From contig CALFVI010000031.1 of assembly GCA_937928775.1 (NCBI GenBank), positions 1 to 47,686 on the forward strand: 47,686 nucleotides of DNA, read 5' to 3'. The translations under genes were made by a program, and so were the position numbers. Positions 33,969-45,020 of this stretch are shown piece by piece. Numbering within the stretch: position 1 is the first letter of the stretch; each line of letters starts with the position of its first letter. The DNA comes from an uncultured Elioraea sp. GTDB taxonomy: Bacteria > Pseudomonadota > Alphaproteobacteria > Acetobacterales > Acetobacteraceae. The notes below the pieces were generated by a model. The model worked only from the letters and a program-made list of their open reading frames with translations, ran no database searches and was not told where the DNA came from.

Positions 33969-34986
33969 CGGCGCACGCATCCTGGCCAACGAAGCGCTGG
34001 TCGAGGTCGAGGACCTTGCACGCGAGTTCGACATCTCGCGGCCCTGGCTATTCCGCGTGCTGAACGGTGAGCCACGGCGGATCGTGCATGCGGTAGCCGG
34101 CGTATCGTTTACCATCCCGCGCGGCACCACACTCTCCCTGGTCGGCGAATCGGGCTGCGGCAAGACCACGGTGGCGCGCCTGTTGGTCGGGCTCTATCGG
34201 CCGACGCGGGGCAGGATCCGCTTCGACGGCACCGACATCACCGCACTCGCCGCGAATGACTCAGCACGCGCGATCCGGCGCCGCATGGCCATGATCTTCC
34301 AGGACCCCTACGCCTCGCTCAACCCGCGCTGGCGCGTGCGCGACATTATTGCCGAACCGCTGCGCGCCTTTCGCGTGCTCGAAGACGAACGCGCAATCGC
34401 CGAACGCGTGGCAGCGCTCCTCGGCCAGGTCGGGCTGTCGCCAAAGGACGGGGAGAAGTTTCCGCACGAGTTTTCGGGCGGGCAGCGCCAGCGCATCTCC
34501 ATCGCGCGCGCTCTTTCCGCCACACCTGACTTCCTGGTCTGCGACGAACCGACCAGCGCGCTCGATGTCTCCGTGCAGGCGCAGATCCTCAACCTCATGA
34601 AGGACCTGCAGGAGGAACTCTCTCTCACCTACCTCTTCATCAGTCATAATCTGGCGGTGGTGCGGCACATGTCGAACCGGATCGGGGTGATGTATCTCGG
34701 GCGCATCGTCGAGCTCGCACCCACCGACACGCTGTTTGAAGCACCACGCCATCCCTACACACGCATGCTGCTCGATGCGATCCCCGACCTCGAGATGACC
34801 GGCCGGCGGCGCAGTCCCGTCGGCGGCGAAGTGCCCTCCCCGATCGCGCCGCCTCCCGGCTGCGCCTTTCATCCGCGCTGCCCCTTCGCCAAAGCGCGCT
34901 GCCGGTCGGAGGTGCCGCGGCTTCGTGCCGAGGGCGATGTGCTCGTCGCCTGCCACGCGGTGGAGGAAGGGCGGCTCGCCGCCTGA
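33958..34986 (+). CDS. Dipeptide/oligopeptide ABC transporter ATPase (DppF type)
   Basis: A 342-residue second ATPase of the transporter. Walker A is [13 protein letters not shown], the Q-loop [14 protein letters not shown], the signature [15 protein letters not shown], Walker [15 protein letters not shown] and the switch ISHNLAV. The family insertion after the first strands ([23 protein letters not shown]) is present. The C-terminal cluster [14 protein letters not shown] matches that of the DppD-type partner. The ATG at 33958 overlaps the preceding stop by 11 nt and is preferred; an upstream in-frame ATG at 33895 would extend 73 nt into the neighbour. It completes a five-gene binding protein-B-C-D-F operon. 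Confidence 0.93.
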   Translation: MPPDGARILANEALVEVEDLAREFDISRPWLFRVLNGEPRRIVHAVAGVSFTIPRGTTLSLVGESGCGKTTVARLLVGLYRPTRGRIRFDGTDITALAANDSARAIRRRMAMIFQDPYASLNPRWRVRDIIAEPLRAFRVLEDERAIAERVAALLGQVGLSPKDGEKFPHEFSGGQRQRISIARALSATPDFLVCDEPTSALDVSVQAQILNLMKDLQEELSLTYLFISHNLAVVRHMSNRIGVMYLGRIVELAPTDTLFEAPRHPYTRMLLDAIPDLEMTGRRRSPVGGEVPSPIAPPPGCAFHPRCPFAKARCRSEVPRLRAEGDVLVACHAVEEGRLAA

Positions 34987-35067
34987 TTCGCAGCGCCGCA
35001 GAAGAGGAAACGGGAGGTGCGCAGGCCCGCCCCCCGCGCTCCGTCGGCGTTGGTGACGTCGTCCGTC

Positions 35068-35142
35068 AGCCCGCTGGCGGGCTGGTCCGCGGGCGGCGAG
35101 GCCGAAGCCAGGCAGGGCGAGGGTCGCAGGTTTGGATACCTC
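35068..35142 (-). pseudogene. Possible remnant of a PEP-CTERM sorting signal
   Basis: On the minus strand the 25 codons read EVSKPATLALPGFGLAARGP followed by ARQRA. This resembles the exosortase-recognised C-terminal signal V-P-E-P-A-T-L-A-L-x-G-F-G-L-A followed by a basic cluster, with the PEP motif mutated to SKP. No intact protein precedes it. Short similarity only, so chance is possible. Confidence 0.25.
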
Positions 35143-35840
35143 GATCGGCCTGGCGATCAGGTCGGCGTCTCGGCTGGTCGCGCTCTTGCCTGTGGTCAAG
35201 AGAACGCCGATCAGCCCCGCCATCAGCAGGCTGACCTCGCCACGCCCAACGCCTGGCAGGACCGCTCCTGCTGATCGAGGATTGTCGGCGGCGAAGCCTT
35301 GGTGCAACCGTCGCGGCTCAACGCAGTACGCGGAGTTTGGTCGGTACGATCGAGTAGAGCAAGGCCCGAACCCGTCAGCGCACCGCGGCTGAAGACCTGA
35401 CCGGCGGCACCGCCCCCTGCACCGCCCCGTGTTGTGTCGGTCTGGAACGGATCGGCTCAGTCGTCGGTGTCGGCGCGGCGTCCGGCGTCGGGTCGATGGC
35501 CCAGAAACGCCGCTGCGGTCAGGTCCAAGAGCGCTGTGATCGTGGTGATCGCTCGATGACGGGCCAGTTCCCGCGCGCCGAGCGACCTCACGCGCCCCTA
35601 CATCCCAAGATCCTCGCCGGGCCGGATCAGGCCCAGCCCTGCCCAGTGCTGAGGTTCCGCATCAGCGGCGAGGTTGATCCGACCAGCGGCTTGCGTCCGA
35701 CCATCACCCTTGGCGAGCGCCATGCGGTTGGCGCCAACGTCGCATCGCGCACGGTGCGCACCGCTGACTTCGCTGGCTTCATCAGGCGATCACGACGCAC
35801 AGCGCGCCAAGGGCTACTCAGTCTCGGCCCCTGAGCGCCC

Positions 35841-35950
35841 ATCGCGCGGGATCTCGAGCCCGAGTGCATCGCCGTATCCGCCAACGGGAAGACGGGCTTC
35901 GTCGCCCTGCACAAGAACACCGCGATCGGCCTCCTTGACCCTGACGGGAC
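35841..35950 (+). pseudogene. Remnant of a choice-of-anchor / esterase-like beta-propeller protein
   Basis: The frame from 35841 reads IARDLEPECIAVSANGKTGF then VALHKNTAIGLLDPDG. This matches, from memory, the D-L-E-P-E-x-I-A-V-S-x-D-G-K-T-A-x-V-x-L-Q-E-N-N-A-I motif of secreted choice-of-anchor I and phytase-esterase-like propellers. Flanking frames hold weaker pieces (DFAGF at about 35768 and DAQRA in a different frame), implying frameshifts. No functional product is expected. Confidence 0.4.
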
Positions 35951-36277
35951 GCCGCCCACGCGGGGCCAAGTCGGCACCCGAGCCTGGGCTCAGCGATGAC
36001 AGACGTTCTGACGATACGGGCCGCGAGCCCGGGCACGTGACCATCGGGAGCATCGCTCCCGCGGCGTGCGCCTTCCTCGGTTTCGACCGTGCCTCAATCG
36101 GGCTAGTGCTCCGAATTTGCGGCGCGAACGGGAGTGGGCATCGCCCCCTCCTTCCCCTCAGGCGCCCTTGCTGCATGCGCCCTTGCCGCCCGAGGCCGTT
36201 GGCGAAGGCGCCCTTTCCCCACGCGGCTACGACTCCGTCCCTCCCTTCGGTGGTTCGGCCTCCTTGCTGGGCGTCGG

Positions 36278-36352
36278 TGGTTGGGGCGCCAGGATTCGAA
36301 CCTGGGAATGGCGGAACCAAAATCCGCTGCCTTACCGCTTGGCGACGCCCCA
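36278..36352 (-). tRNA. tRNA-Gln (TTG anticodon)
   Basis: A 75-nt cloverleaf including encoded CCA. The acceptor stem is TGGGGCG/CGCCCCA with discriminator A, the U1-A72 pair typical of tRNA-Gln is present, the D-arm has GCCAAGCGGTAAGGC, the anticodon stem is GCGGA/TCCGC with loop TTTTGGT (TTG complementary to 36318-36320), and the T-arm is CCAGG-TTCGAAT-CCTGG. This tRNA is a usual substrate of MnmA, encoded at 7-8 kb. Confidence 0.97.
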
Positions 36353-36415
36353 AGCCTGCTACTCTCTCTAAGCGCGCGAAGCCACGCGCGGCAAGAGAGC
36401 GGGCTTAGGTCGGGC

Positions 36416-36625
36416 TCAGCTAAAGCCCCGCGATGGCGAGAGCCGCTTCGCTGCCGGACGCGGGGGCGCCTCAAGCAACGCCAAAGCGGCCTCGAGCAGA
36501 ACGAGCGCCGCTTCGCGCTGGCCTTGCGTCGAAGCCGATTGGGCAAGGCTGAACAGCCAGTCCGACACCACGAGCGGGCTCACAGGCAGGGCGCGGGCGG
36601 GAGATTGGCGAGACGCTTTCCTCAT
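36416..36625 (-). CDS. Small hypothetical helical protein (69 aa)
   Basis: An ATG at 36625 is preceded by a strong purine-rich ribosome site (GGAAGGAAAGAGAGG). The product is MRKASRQSPARALP, then SPLVVSDWLFSLAQSA and QGQREAALVLLEAALALLEA, then a basic proline-rich tail. The two central helices are amphipathic and compositionally unlike a shadow frame. It lies 63 nt upstream of tRNA-Gln on the same strand. I do not recognise the family; the evidence is the ribosome site and composition. Confidence 0.45.
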   Translation of the reverse strand: MRKASRQSPARALPVSPLVVSDWLFSLAQSASTQGQREAALVLLEAALALLEAPPRPAAKRLSPSRGFS

Positions 36626-36777
36626 CCTCTCTTTCCTTCCTTTCAGCCGGGGCATGCGCAAGCATGAGGGTGCAAGCGTCACCAATGGGTGAAGACGACT
36701 GTAGGTCGAAGCCCGTAGGGATGGTATGCGCCGGCTCACCGCGCCCAGCTCGCCCTGCCGTGCTGAGAGACCGGACG

Positions 36778-37036
36778 ATGACACCTCGCCGTTCGCTGGT
36801 TTCCGGCTTGGCTACCCTGCCGATTGGCGCGGCGGGCCTGCCTAAAGAGCGCCTCCGCTGCGGCGCTGAAGGCCTCTGTCCCGCCTCCTGCCGTCCATCG
36901 CTTCCGCCTCAGCGAGGCCGAAGTTACCGCCTTGCTTGCTCTGTAGCATAAGGTCCACCTCCCCCGGCCCGGCTTCGGCCGCATCATCGCCGAGGGCGAA
37001 GGCTACCTGTTCGTGCCGAGGCCCTGGCAACTCTAG
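36778..37036 (+). pseudogene. Short exported-protein pseudogene
   Basis: MTPRRSLVSGLATLPIGAAG from the ATG at 36778 looks like a twin-arginine or Sec signal. After a +1 shift near 36843 the coding continues as SASAAALKASVPPPAVHRFR and LSEAEVTALLAL, meets an in-frame TAG (probably from CAG), and goes on as HKVHLPRPGFGRIIAEGEGY to LFVPRPWQL and a TAG at 37034-37036. One frameshift and one nonsense codon separate three otherwise coherent blocks. I do not recognise the family. Confidence 0.5.
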
Positions 37037-37092
37037 GCTGCGGCTTCGGCACTTGAACCGCTCGCCCCACCCGGGCTAGGGCGCGCCCAGTC

Positions 37093-38289
37093 ATGCAGCA
37101 TCCGCCGCCCGGGCCCGCCTTGCCTGCGGAAGTCGTCGCCGCCTCGGCGCAGGGGCCGCTTCCAGGCCTTCGCGCCCGTGTTGCGGCGGGCCTCCTTGAA
37201 CATGACCCAGCCCAGGCGCTCGCCGCCGAACGGCTGCAGGAACTGTGGCGCGCGCTCGCCGGATACGATCCGCTGAAGGAACGATCGGGCGGGATCCTCT
37301 CCTCGCTCCGCTCCCGCCTCGGCTTTCGCCGTCCACGCACCCCACGCGAGGACGGCACCGAAGCGCCGCAGGGCCTCTACCTTGTCGGCGCGGTCGGCCG
37401 CGGCAAGTCGATGCTGATGGACCTTTTCTTCGAAACCGCGCCCCTCGAGCGCAAGCGCCGCGTGCACTTCCACCGCTTCATGCAGGAGGCGCACGCCTTC
37501 CTGCACGAGTTCCGCCAGAAGGCCGCGCGCGAGATCGACCCCATTCCGCCGCTCGCCGACCAGATCGCCGCCCGCTCGGCCTTGCTCTGCTTAGACGAGT
37601 TCCAGGTGCACGACATCGTCGACGCGATGATCCTTGGCCGACTGTTCGAGGCCTTGTTCGCCCGCGGAGTCGTCGTGGTCGCCACCTCGAACACGCTGCC
37701 CGACGATCTCTACAAGGATGGGCTGCAGCGCGACCGTTTCCTGCCCTTCATCCGCCTGATCAAGGCGCGGCTCGATGTGATCGTGCTCGAAGCGGCGCGC
37801 GACTACCGGCGCGACCGGCTCGCCGCCGTGGGCGTGTGGCACGTGCCGGCGGATCGGGAGGCGGAGGCCGCGCTCGATTCCGCCTTCCTCGAGTTCGCGG
37901 GAGAGCCTGGCACCCCGCTCACCCTCTCCGTGCTCGGCCGCCGCCTGACCCTCTCCTGCGCAGCCAACGGGGTCGCTCGCGCCTCCTTCGCCGAACTCTG
38001 TTGCCAGGCCCTCGGCCCCGCCGACTATCTCGCGCTCGCCACCCACATGCACACTCTGCTGATCGACCGCATCCCCCGCCTTGGCCCGGAGAATTTCGAT
38101 GCCGCGCGCCGTTTCATCACCCTGATCGACACGCTCTACGATCACCGGGTGAAGCTGATCGCCTCCGCCGCAGACCATCCAGACCGGCTCTACGAGCGCG
38201 GCGAGAATGCCGAGATGTTCCAGCGCACCGCCTCGCGGCTGATGGAGATGCAGTCGCGCGACTATCTGGGGCTTCCCCATCTGCCGTGA
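37093..38289 (+). CDS. zapE: ZapE / AFG1-family ATPase
   Basis: A 398-residue AAA-like ATPase. Walker A is GAVGRGKSM at about 99-107 (the family usually has GGVGRGKTM), Walker B is LLCLDEFQVHDI, and further family blocks are FHRFMQEAHAFLHEF, TSNTLPDDLYKDGLQRDRFLPFI, DYLALATHMHTLLIDRIP and FITLIDTLYDHRVKL. ZapE interacts with the cell-division Z ring in E. coli; AFG1 aids respiratory complexes in mitochondria. In many alphaproteobacteria this gene lies just upstream of mdh-sucC-sucD; here yciA, fliI and fliJ lie between. Its stop overlaps the GTG start of yciA. Confidence 0.92.
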   Translation: MQHPPPGPALPAEVVAASAQGPLPGLRARVAAGLLEHDPAQALAAERLQELWRALAGYDPLKERSGGILSSLRSRLGFRRPRTPREDGTEAPQGLYLVGAVGRGKSMLMDLFFETAPLERKRRVHFHRFMQEAHAFLHEFRQKAAREIDPIPPLADQIAARSALLCLDEFQVHDIVDAMILGRLFEALFARGVVVVATSNTLPDDLYKDGLQRDRFLPFIRLIKARLDVIVLEAARDYRRDRLAAVGVWHVPADREAEAALDSAFLEFAGEPGTPLTLSVLGRRLTLSCAANGVARASFAELCCQALGPADYLALATHMHTLLIDRIPRLGPENFDAARRFITLIDTLYDHRVKLIASAADHPDRLYERGENAEMFQRTASRLMEMQSRDYLGLPHLP

Positions 38290-38684
38290 CGACGGAGCAT
38301 CACCGCGGCGAGGAGCCGCCCCCGCTTGAGCCTGTCTTGCGCACCGTCGCCATGCCGGCCGACACCAACCCGGCAGGCGACATCTTCGGCGGCTGGGTGA
38401 TGGCTCAGATGGATCTTGGCGGGGGGCTCGCGGCGAGCCGCGAGGCGAAGGGGCGCGTCGCCACGGTCGCGGTCGACGCGATGACCTTCAAGCGCCCTGT
38501 GAAGGTTGGTGACGAGGTGAGCGTTTGGGCGGAACTCCTCGCTGTGGGCACCACCTCGCTGCGCTACCGGGTCTCCGCCTGGCGCCGCCTGCCCGATCAG
38601 GCGGGGCATGTGAAGGTGACGGAGGCGATCTTCACCTTCGTCGCCCTCGATGCGGAGGGGCGGAAGCGGCCCGTCCGCGCGTGA
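38286..38684 (+). CDS. yciA: Acyl-CoA thioesterase YciA (hotdog fold)
   Basis: A 132-residue hotdog-fold thioesterase, the same length as E. coli YciA. The signature LRTVAMPADTNPAGDIFGGW, then VMAQMDLGG, contains the catalytic aspartate region, and VAVDAMTFKRPVKVGDEVSV and VTEAIFTFVALD complete the fold. It hydrolyses a range of acyl-CoAs. The start is GTG at 38286, overlapping the zapE stop as GTGA, so the two are translationally coupled. fliI follows after 67 nt. Confidence 0.93.
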   Translation: MTTEHHRGEEPPPLEPVLRTVAMPADTNPAGDIFGGWVMAQMDLGGGLAASREAKGRVATVAVDAMTFKRPVKVGDEVSVWAELLAVGTTSLRYRVSAWRRLPDQAGHVKVTEAIFTFVALDAEGRKRPVRA

Positions 38685-38751
38685 CGACGATCGGCGGCTG
38701 AGCGGCATTGGCGATCGCTTAACCGACCCGCTGGCAGTCTCGGTCTCGACG

Positions 38752-40116
38752 ATGCCTGTGCCCGTCCCCACCGCCGACCTTTCCGTGACAGAGCGTCTGG
38801 AGGCTTTCGCCGCCGCCGTCTCCGCCCTGCCGCTCGCCCGCATCCGCGGCCGAATCGTGGGACTGACGGGGCTGATGGTGGAGGTCGACGGAATCGCCCG
38901 TCTGCTCGCGGTGGGCGATCGGCTGGTGGCGCAGGCGCGCGACGGCCGGGCGGTGCCGCTCGAGGTGGTGGGGTTCCGCGGCGGCTTTGCGCAGGCGATG
39001 GCGCTCGGTGATCTCACCGGGATCGGGCCCGGGCTCTGGGCCGAGCGGGTCGGAGCGCCGGGGCTTGCGCCGTCCGACGCCTGGCTTGGGCGGGTGATCG
39101 ACCCTCTCGGCCAGCCGATCGACGGGCGGGGCCCCCTTCCGCGCGGGCGTCGGGTGCGCGCGGTGCGCGCCTCGCCGCCGCCGGCTACAGCGCGGGCACG
39201 GCTTGGCCCGCGACTCGCCCTCGGCGTGCGCGTGCTCGACCTGTTCACCGCCTGCCGCGAGGGGCAACGCCTCGGCCTGTTCGCCGCCTCAGGCGTCGGA
39301 AAATCAACGCTCATGGCCGCGCTCGCCCGCAAGGCGGACTGCGACGTCGCGGTGATCGCGCTCGTTGGAGAGCGTGGGCGCGAGGTGCGCGAGTTCGTCG
39401 AGGACGATCTCGGGCCGCAGGGGCTTGCGCGCTCCGTCGTCGTCGTCGCCACCTCTGATGCGCCACCTCTTCTGCGCCGCGAAGCAGCGCTCGCCGCGAT
39501 GACGGTGGCCGAGCATTTCCGCGATCAGGGCAGGCGCGTGCTTCTGATGATGGACAGTGTGACGCGTTTCTGTCTCGCTCTGCGCGAGATCGGGCTCTCC
39601 GCCGGCGAGCCACCGACCACGCGCGGCTACCCGCCTTCCGTGTTCGCGGACCTGCCGCGCCTGCTCGAACGGGCAGGGCCGGGGCTCGAGGGCTCGGGCG
39701 GCTCCATCACTGGCCTGTTCACCGTTCTCGTTGAAGGGGACGATCACGACGAGCCGGTGGCGGATGCGGTGCGCGGCATTCTCGACGGCCACGTGGTGCT
39801 CGATCGCCGCATCGCCGAACGCGGCCGCTACCCGGCGGTTGATGTGCTGCGCAGCGTCAGCCGGGCGGCGAATGGCGTGCTCGACCCCCGCGAACGCGCT
39901 CTCATCACGCGCGCCCGCCGCCTGCTCTCACTGTATGCCGATCTCGAAGACATGGTGCGGCTCGGTGCCTATCGTCCAGGCAACGACGCAGAAGCGGATG
40001 CGGCCGTTCGCCTCGCCCCCGAGATCGAGAAACTCCTTGCCCAGGAGCGGGACGAGGTCACTCCGCCGGCGGAGGCTTTCGCCCGTCTCGCCGCGCTTTT
40101 GGGCGAACCGGGCTGA
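38752..40116 (+). CDS. fliI: Flagellar export apparatus ATPase FliI
   Basis: A 454-residue F1-beta-like ATPase that energises export of flagellar subunits. Walker A is ASGVGKST at 179-186, followed by VIALVGERGREVREF, the Walker B stretch VLLMMDSVTRFCLALREIGLS-type sequence, PPSVFADLPRLLERAG, and the FliI/YscN-specific GSITGLFTVLVEGDDHDEPV and GHVVLDRRIAERGRYPAVDV. The ATG at 38752 gives the normal length; an upstream start at 38650 would overlap yciA. It is followed by fliJ. No other flagellar genes lie in the window, so it is separated from the usual clusters here. Confidence 0.94.
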   Translation: MPVPVPTADLSVTERLEAFAAAVSALPLARIRGRIVGLTGLMVEVDGIARLLAVGDRLVAQARDGRAVPLEVVGFRGGFAQAMALGDLTGIGPGLWAERVGAPGLAPSDAWLGRVIDPLGQPIDGRGPLPRGRRVRAVRASPPPATARARLGPRLALGVRVLDLFTACREGQRLGLFAASGVGKSTLMAALARKADCDVAVIALVGERGREVREFVEDDLGPQGLARSVVVVATSDAPPLLRREAALAAMTVAEHFRDQGRRVLLMMDSVTRFCLALREIGLSAGEPPTTRGYPPSVFADLPRLLERAGPGLEGSGGSITGLFTVLVEGDDHDEPVADAVRGILDGHVVLDRRIAERGRYPAVDVLRSVSRAANGVLDPRERALITRARRLLSLYADLEDMVRLGAYRPGNDAEADAAVRLAPEIEKLLAQERDEVTPPAEAFARLAALLGEPG

Positions 40117-40132
40117 GCCCAGCGACAGGACC

Positions 40133-41783
<1,651 letters not shown>

Positions 41784-41814
41784 CCGATCCGCGATCGCGG
41801 AAAGGAAGGTCGCG

Positions 41815-43011
41815 ATGAATATCCACGAGTATCAGGCGAAGGACCTACTGCGCCAATACGGGGTTGCCGTGCTCCAGGGCGGGGTGGCCTGGACCGCTGA
41901 CGAGGCGGAGCGCGTCGCTGCCTCCCTGCCCGGGCCGATTGCGGTGGTGAAGGCGCAGATCCATGCTGGCGGGCGCGGCAAGGGCCGTTTCGAGGGCGAT
42001 CCTTCAGGCAAGGGCGGCGTGCGGCTCGCCCGCTCACCCAAGGAGGCGGCCGAGCACGCGCGCGCGATGCTGGGCCAGGTCCTTGTTACTGCCCAGACGG
42101 GCCCTCAGGGCAAGAAAGTGCACCGGGTCTACGTCGAACAGGGCTGCGACATCGCACGCGAACTCTACTTAGGGCTTCTCGTCGATCGTGGCGCGGGGCG
42201 TGTGGCCGTCATCGCTTCCTCGGAAGGCGGGGTAGAGATCGAGGACGTTGCTGCCACGCATCCGGAACGGATTCTGCGCGAGACGATCGACCCGGCGACG
42301 GGGCTGATGCCGTTCCAGGCGCGCAAGCTCGCCTTCGGGCTCGGGCTGAAGGGCAAAGAGGTCGCCCAGTTCACCGCTTTCGTCACCGCCGCCACACGCG
42401 CCTTCGTCGAGCTTGATTGCAGCATCCTGGAGATCAACCCTCTCGTGGTGACGAAGGACGGCGCGGTGGTCGCGCTCGATGCCAAGATGGGCTTCGACGA
42501 TAATGCGCTCTTTCGTCATCCCGACCTCGCCGCGTTGCGCGACGAAACGGAAATGGATCCTCGCGAACTCGAGGCCGCCAAGCACGACCTTAACTACGTC
42601 GCCCTCGACGGCAACATCGGCTGCATGGTGAACGGTGCGGGCCTCGCCATGGCGACGATGGACATCATCAAGCTCTATGGCGGCGAGCCCGCCAACTTCC
42701 TCGATGTTGGCGGTGGCGCGACGAAGGAGCGCGTCACCGCGGCGTTCAAGATCATCCTCTCCGACCCGAAGGTGGAGGGTATCCTGGTCAACATCTTCGG
42801 CGGCATCATGCGCTGCGACGTGATCGCGGAGGGCGTGGTGGCGGCTGCGCGCGAAGTCAGCCTCAACGTTCCGCTGGTGGTACGGCTTGAGGGCACGAAC
42901 GTCGAACTCGGCAAGCGCATCCTCGCCGCCTCCGGGCTTCCCATCGTCTCGGCCGACAACCTGGCGGACGCGGCGGAGAAGATCGTGCGCGAAGTGAAGA
43001 AAGCGGCCTGA
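41815..43011 (+). CDS. sucC: Succinyl-CoA synthetase beta subunit
   Basis: A 398-residue ATP-grasp subunit. [35 protein letters not shown], the nucleotide-binding [28 protein letters not shown], and the ligase domain [20 protein letters not shown] and [18 protein letters not shown] are all present and full length. With SucD it makes ATP or GTP from succinyl-CoA. A strong AAGGAAGG site precedes the ATG. It ends 2 nt before sucD, so the subunits are coupled. Confidence 0.97.
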   Translation: MNIHEYQAKDLLRQYGVAVLQGGVAWTADEAERVAASLPGPIAVVKAQIHAGGRGKGRFEGDPSGKGGVRLARSPKEAAEHARAMLGQVLVTAQTGPQGKKVHRVYVEQGCDIARELYLGLLVDRGAGRVAVIASSEGGVEIEDVAATHPERILRETIDPATGLMPFQARKLAFGLGLKGKEVAQFTAFVTAATRAFVELDCSILEINPLVVTKDGAVVALDAKMGFDDNALFRHPDLAALRDETEMDPRELEAAKHDLNYVALDGNIGCMVNGAGLAMATMDIIKLYGGEPANFLDVGGGATKERVTAAFKIILSDPKVEGILVNIFGGIMRCDVIAEGVVAAAREVSLNVPLVVRLEGTNVELGKRILAASGLPIVSADNLADAAEKIVREVKKAA

Positions 43012-43013
43012 CG

Positions 43014-43889
43014 ATGGCGATCCTGGTCGATCACACCACCAAGGTCATCACCCAGGGCTTCACTGGCGCGCAGGGCACGTTCCACTCCGAACAGGCAATC
43101 GCCTACGGAACGAAACTGGTCGGCGGCGTGACACCAGGCAAGGGCGGCGCGACGCATCTCGACCTCCCGGTGTTCGACACCGTGGCCGAGGCGGTGGCGA
43201 AGACCGGCGCCACCGCCTCCGCCATCTATGTGCCGCCGCCGTTCGCGGCGGATGCGATCCTGGAGGCGATCGACGCCGGGCTCTCGCTCGTCGTCTGTAT
43301 CACCGAGGGCATTCCCGTGCTCGACATGGTGCGAGTGAAGCGCGTGCTGGCAGGGTCGAAGACGCGGCTGATCGGGCCCAATTGCCCGGGCGTGATCACA
43401 CCAGATGCGTGCAAGATTGGCATCATGCCAGGCCACATCCACCGCCGCGGCAAGGTGGGCATCGTGTCGCGCTCCGGCACCCTTACCTACGAAGCGGTGG
43501 CGCAAACGACCGCCGCGGGCCTTGGCCAATCCACCTGTGTCGGCATCGGCGGCGATCCGGTGAAGGGCATGGACTTCGTCGACGTGCTCGACCTTTTCCT
43601 TGCTGACCCGGAAACGGAGGGCATCATCCTGATCGGCGAGATCGGAGGGCAGAGCGAGGTGGAGGCGGCGGAGTTCATCCGACACTCGGGCACGAAGAAG
43701 CCCGTCGTCGGCTTCATTGCCGGCACAACCGCTCCGCCGGGGCGGCGCATGGGCCACGCCGGCGCCGTCATCTCAGGCGGCAAGGACACCGCGCAGTACA
43801 AGATCGAAGCGATGCGCCGTGCTGGCATCCACATCGCCGACAGCCCCGCTGCCCTCGGCAGCACGATGGTGAAGGCGTTGCGCCGCTGA
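43014..43889 (+). CDS. sucD: Succinyl-CoA synthetase alpha subunit
   Basis: A 291-residue subunit binding CoA and carrying the phosphohistidine. The CoA-binding [31 protein letters not shown], and [18 protein letters not shown] are intact, and the active histidine is H248 in [16 protein letters not shown]. It is the last gene of mdh-sucC-sucD here. In many alphaproteobacteria sucA-sucB (2-oxoglutarate dehydrogenase) follow, but the next 1.1 kb holds no recognisable gene. Confidence 0.97.
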   Translation: MAILVDHTTKVITQGFTGAQGTFHSEQAIAYGTKLVGGVTPGKGGATHLDLPVFDTVAEAVAKTGATASAIYVPPPFAADAILEAIDAGLSLVVCITEGIPVLDMVRVKRVLAGSKTRLIGPNCPGVITPDACKIGIMPGHIHRRGKVGIVSRSGTLTYEAVAQTTAAGLGQSTCVGIGGDPVKGMDFVDVLDLFLADPETEGIILIGEIGGQSEVEAAEFIRHSGTKKPVVGFIAGTTAPPGRRMGHAGAVISGGKDTAQYKIEAMRRAGIHIADSPAALGSTMVKALRR

Positions 43890-45020
43890 GTCATTTCGAT
43901 CGCGGCGCGCAAGGGTCTGCACGACGCGAAGGTGATGCCTCCCCCGCCTGCGTCATCAACCCGACTTGGCGTGCTTTCCGCGAGATGGTGATCGAGGTGA
44001 AGAGTGCGATCACTATGGCGGTGAAGCGTGCAACCAAGTTCGACTTTGGCAAGACGTTGCGATTTCGGAACGAGGACAGGTTCAAGGCCTGCCTCCAGTC
44101 GGGCGGCCCGGTGAAGCTCCTCGCCGGTTCGGCCAGGGCCGACGCGGAGAACTCCAACACGGTGCCTCGCGCCGCGACGATGAACGCCTTCAACACGGGC
44201 AAGGTCAACGCCAGGGAGGAGGATGCCAGCCCCTGCGCCCCGTGCTTCGCCCCGTCCCGCCACCGCAGCGCACCATCCCGAGGATCACGCTGACGCAGGC
44301 CGCATGCCCCACGTTGCGAGCAGGGACGCAGGGCTGCGCCTGCGGCGCAGTGCGAAAACCGATGGCGACGGGTGCATGGCGGAGCGCCATCCTGCCCTCA
44401 CTCACCGACCAACTCGCCGCCTTGAAACCTGAGCGGGCGGGCGCGTGCTCCGAGAAGATGACGGAGGCGTTCCGACACGAGATACAAAGGAGGCCCTCCG
44501 CCGCTTGGCCGTCTGATCGCATCGGCTGCGCGGCTAACGAGCGCGAGGTCAGAGTGAAGCCCCTGCGCGCGCTCGAGTAGGAGGGAACGGTCGCCCGGCG
44601 GGGGAGCTGAAAGGTGGGCAGATAGGCGAGCGCGAGAGCCGCTACCCGCGCGCGACCGTCGTCGACGAGGCGCCGGAACCGGGTGTAGGACCCGCTGCCG
44701 ATCGCCCGGTCGATCTGGTCGTTGCGAGACAGCTCGGCACCAAGGTGCGGGGGCTCGTCATCCCCCCATCGAGGCGGCCATCACGCGGCTCGAGCCGGCA
44801 ACCCTCATTCCTGGCGAGAGGATGGAGCGAATGAGGCGCGATGCAGGAGAAGACAGAGGTGTTGCGGAGTTCCCCGCAGCGGGAACGCGCGTGGGCCAGG
44901 GCAACGCTGCGCAAGGCACTGGGCAAGGACAGGAAGAGCACATGATCGATACAGGCTCTTGACGGCACGGCCAGCGAAGTCGGAGGTTCAGCGTGCAATG
45001 GAACGTTGGGGAGGGAACGC
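43890..45020. other. Region without a recognisable gene
   Basis: About 1.1 kb between sucD and the DsrE-like gene. Several short open frames exist on both strands, for example MVIEVKSAITMAVKRATKFD continuing to about 44293 and a minus-strand frame at 43891-44208, but none shows a known family, a convincing ribosome site or the codon pattern of its neighbours. It may be old pseudogene material. No tRNA or strong hairpin was seen. Confidence 0.45.

Larger units (their letters stand above)
34987..36277. other. Decayed intergenic region without an intact gene
   Basis: About 1.3 kb between the ABC operon and tRNA-Gln. Coding remnants occur on both strands (the PEP-CTERM-like piece and the anchor-type beta-propeller piece listed separately), but every frame is broken by stops or loses similarity within about 40 codons. 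No insertion sequence ends, integrase or target duplication was seen next to the tRNA. Confidence 0.55.

Noticed and set aside
36278-36352. tRNA-Gln as an integration site for a mobile island
   Set aside because: The neighbouring DNA is decayed, but no integrase, direct repeat of the tRNA 3' end or mobility gene was found within the window.
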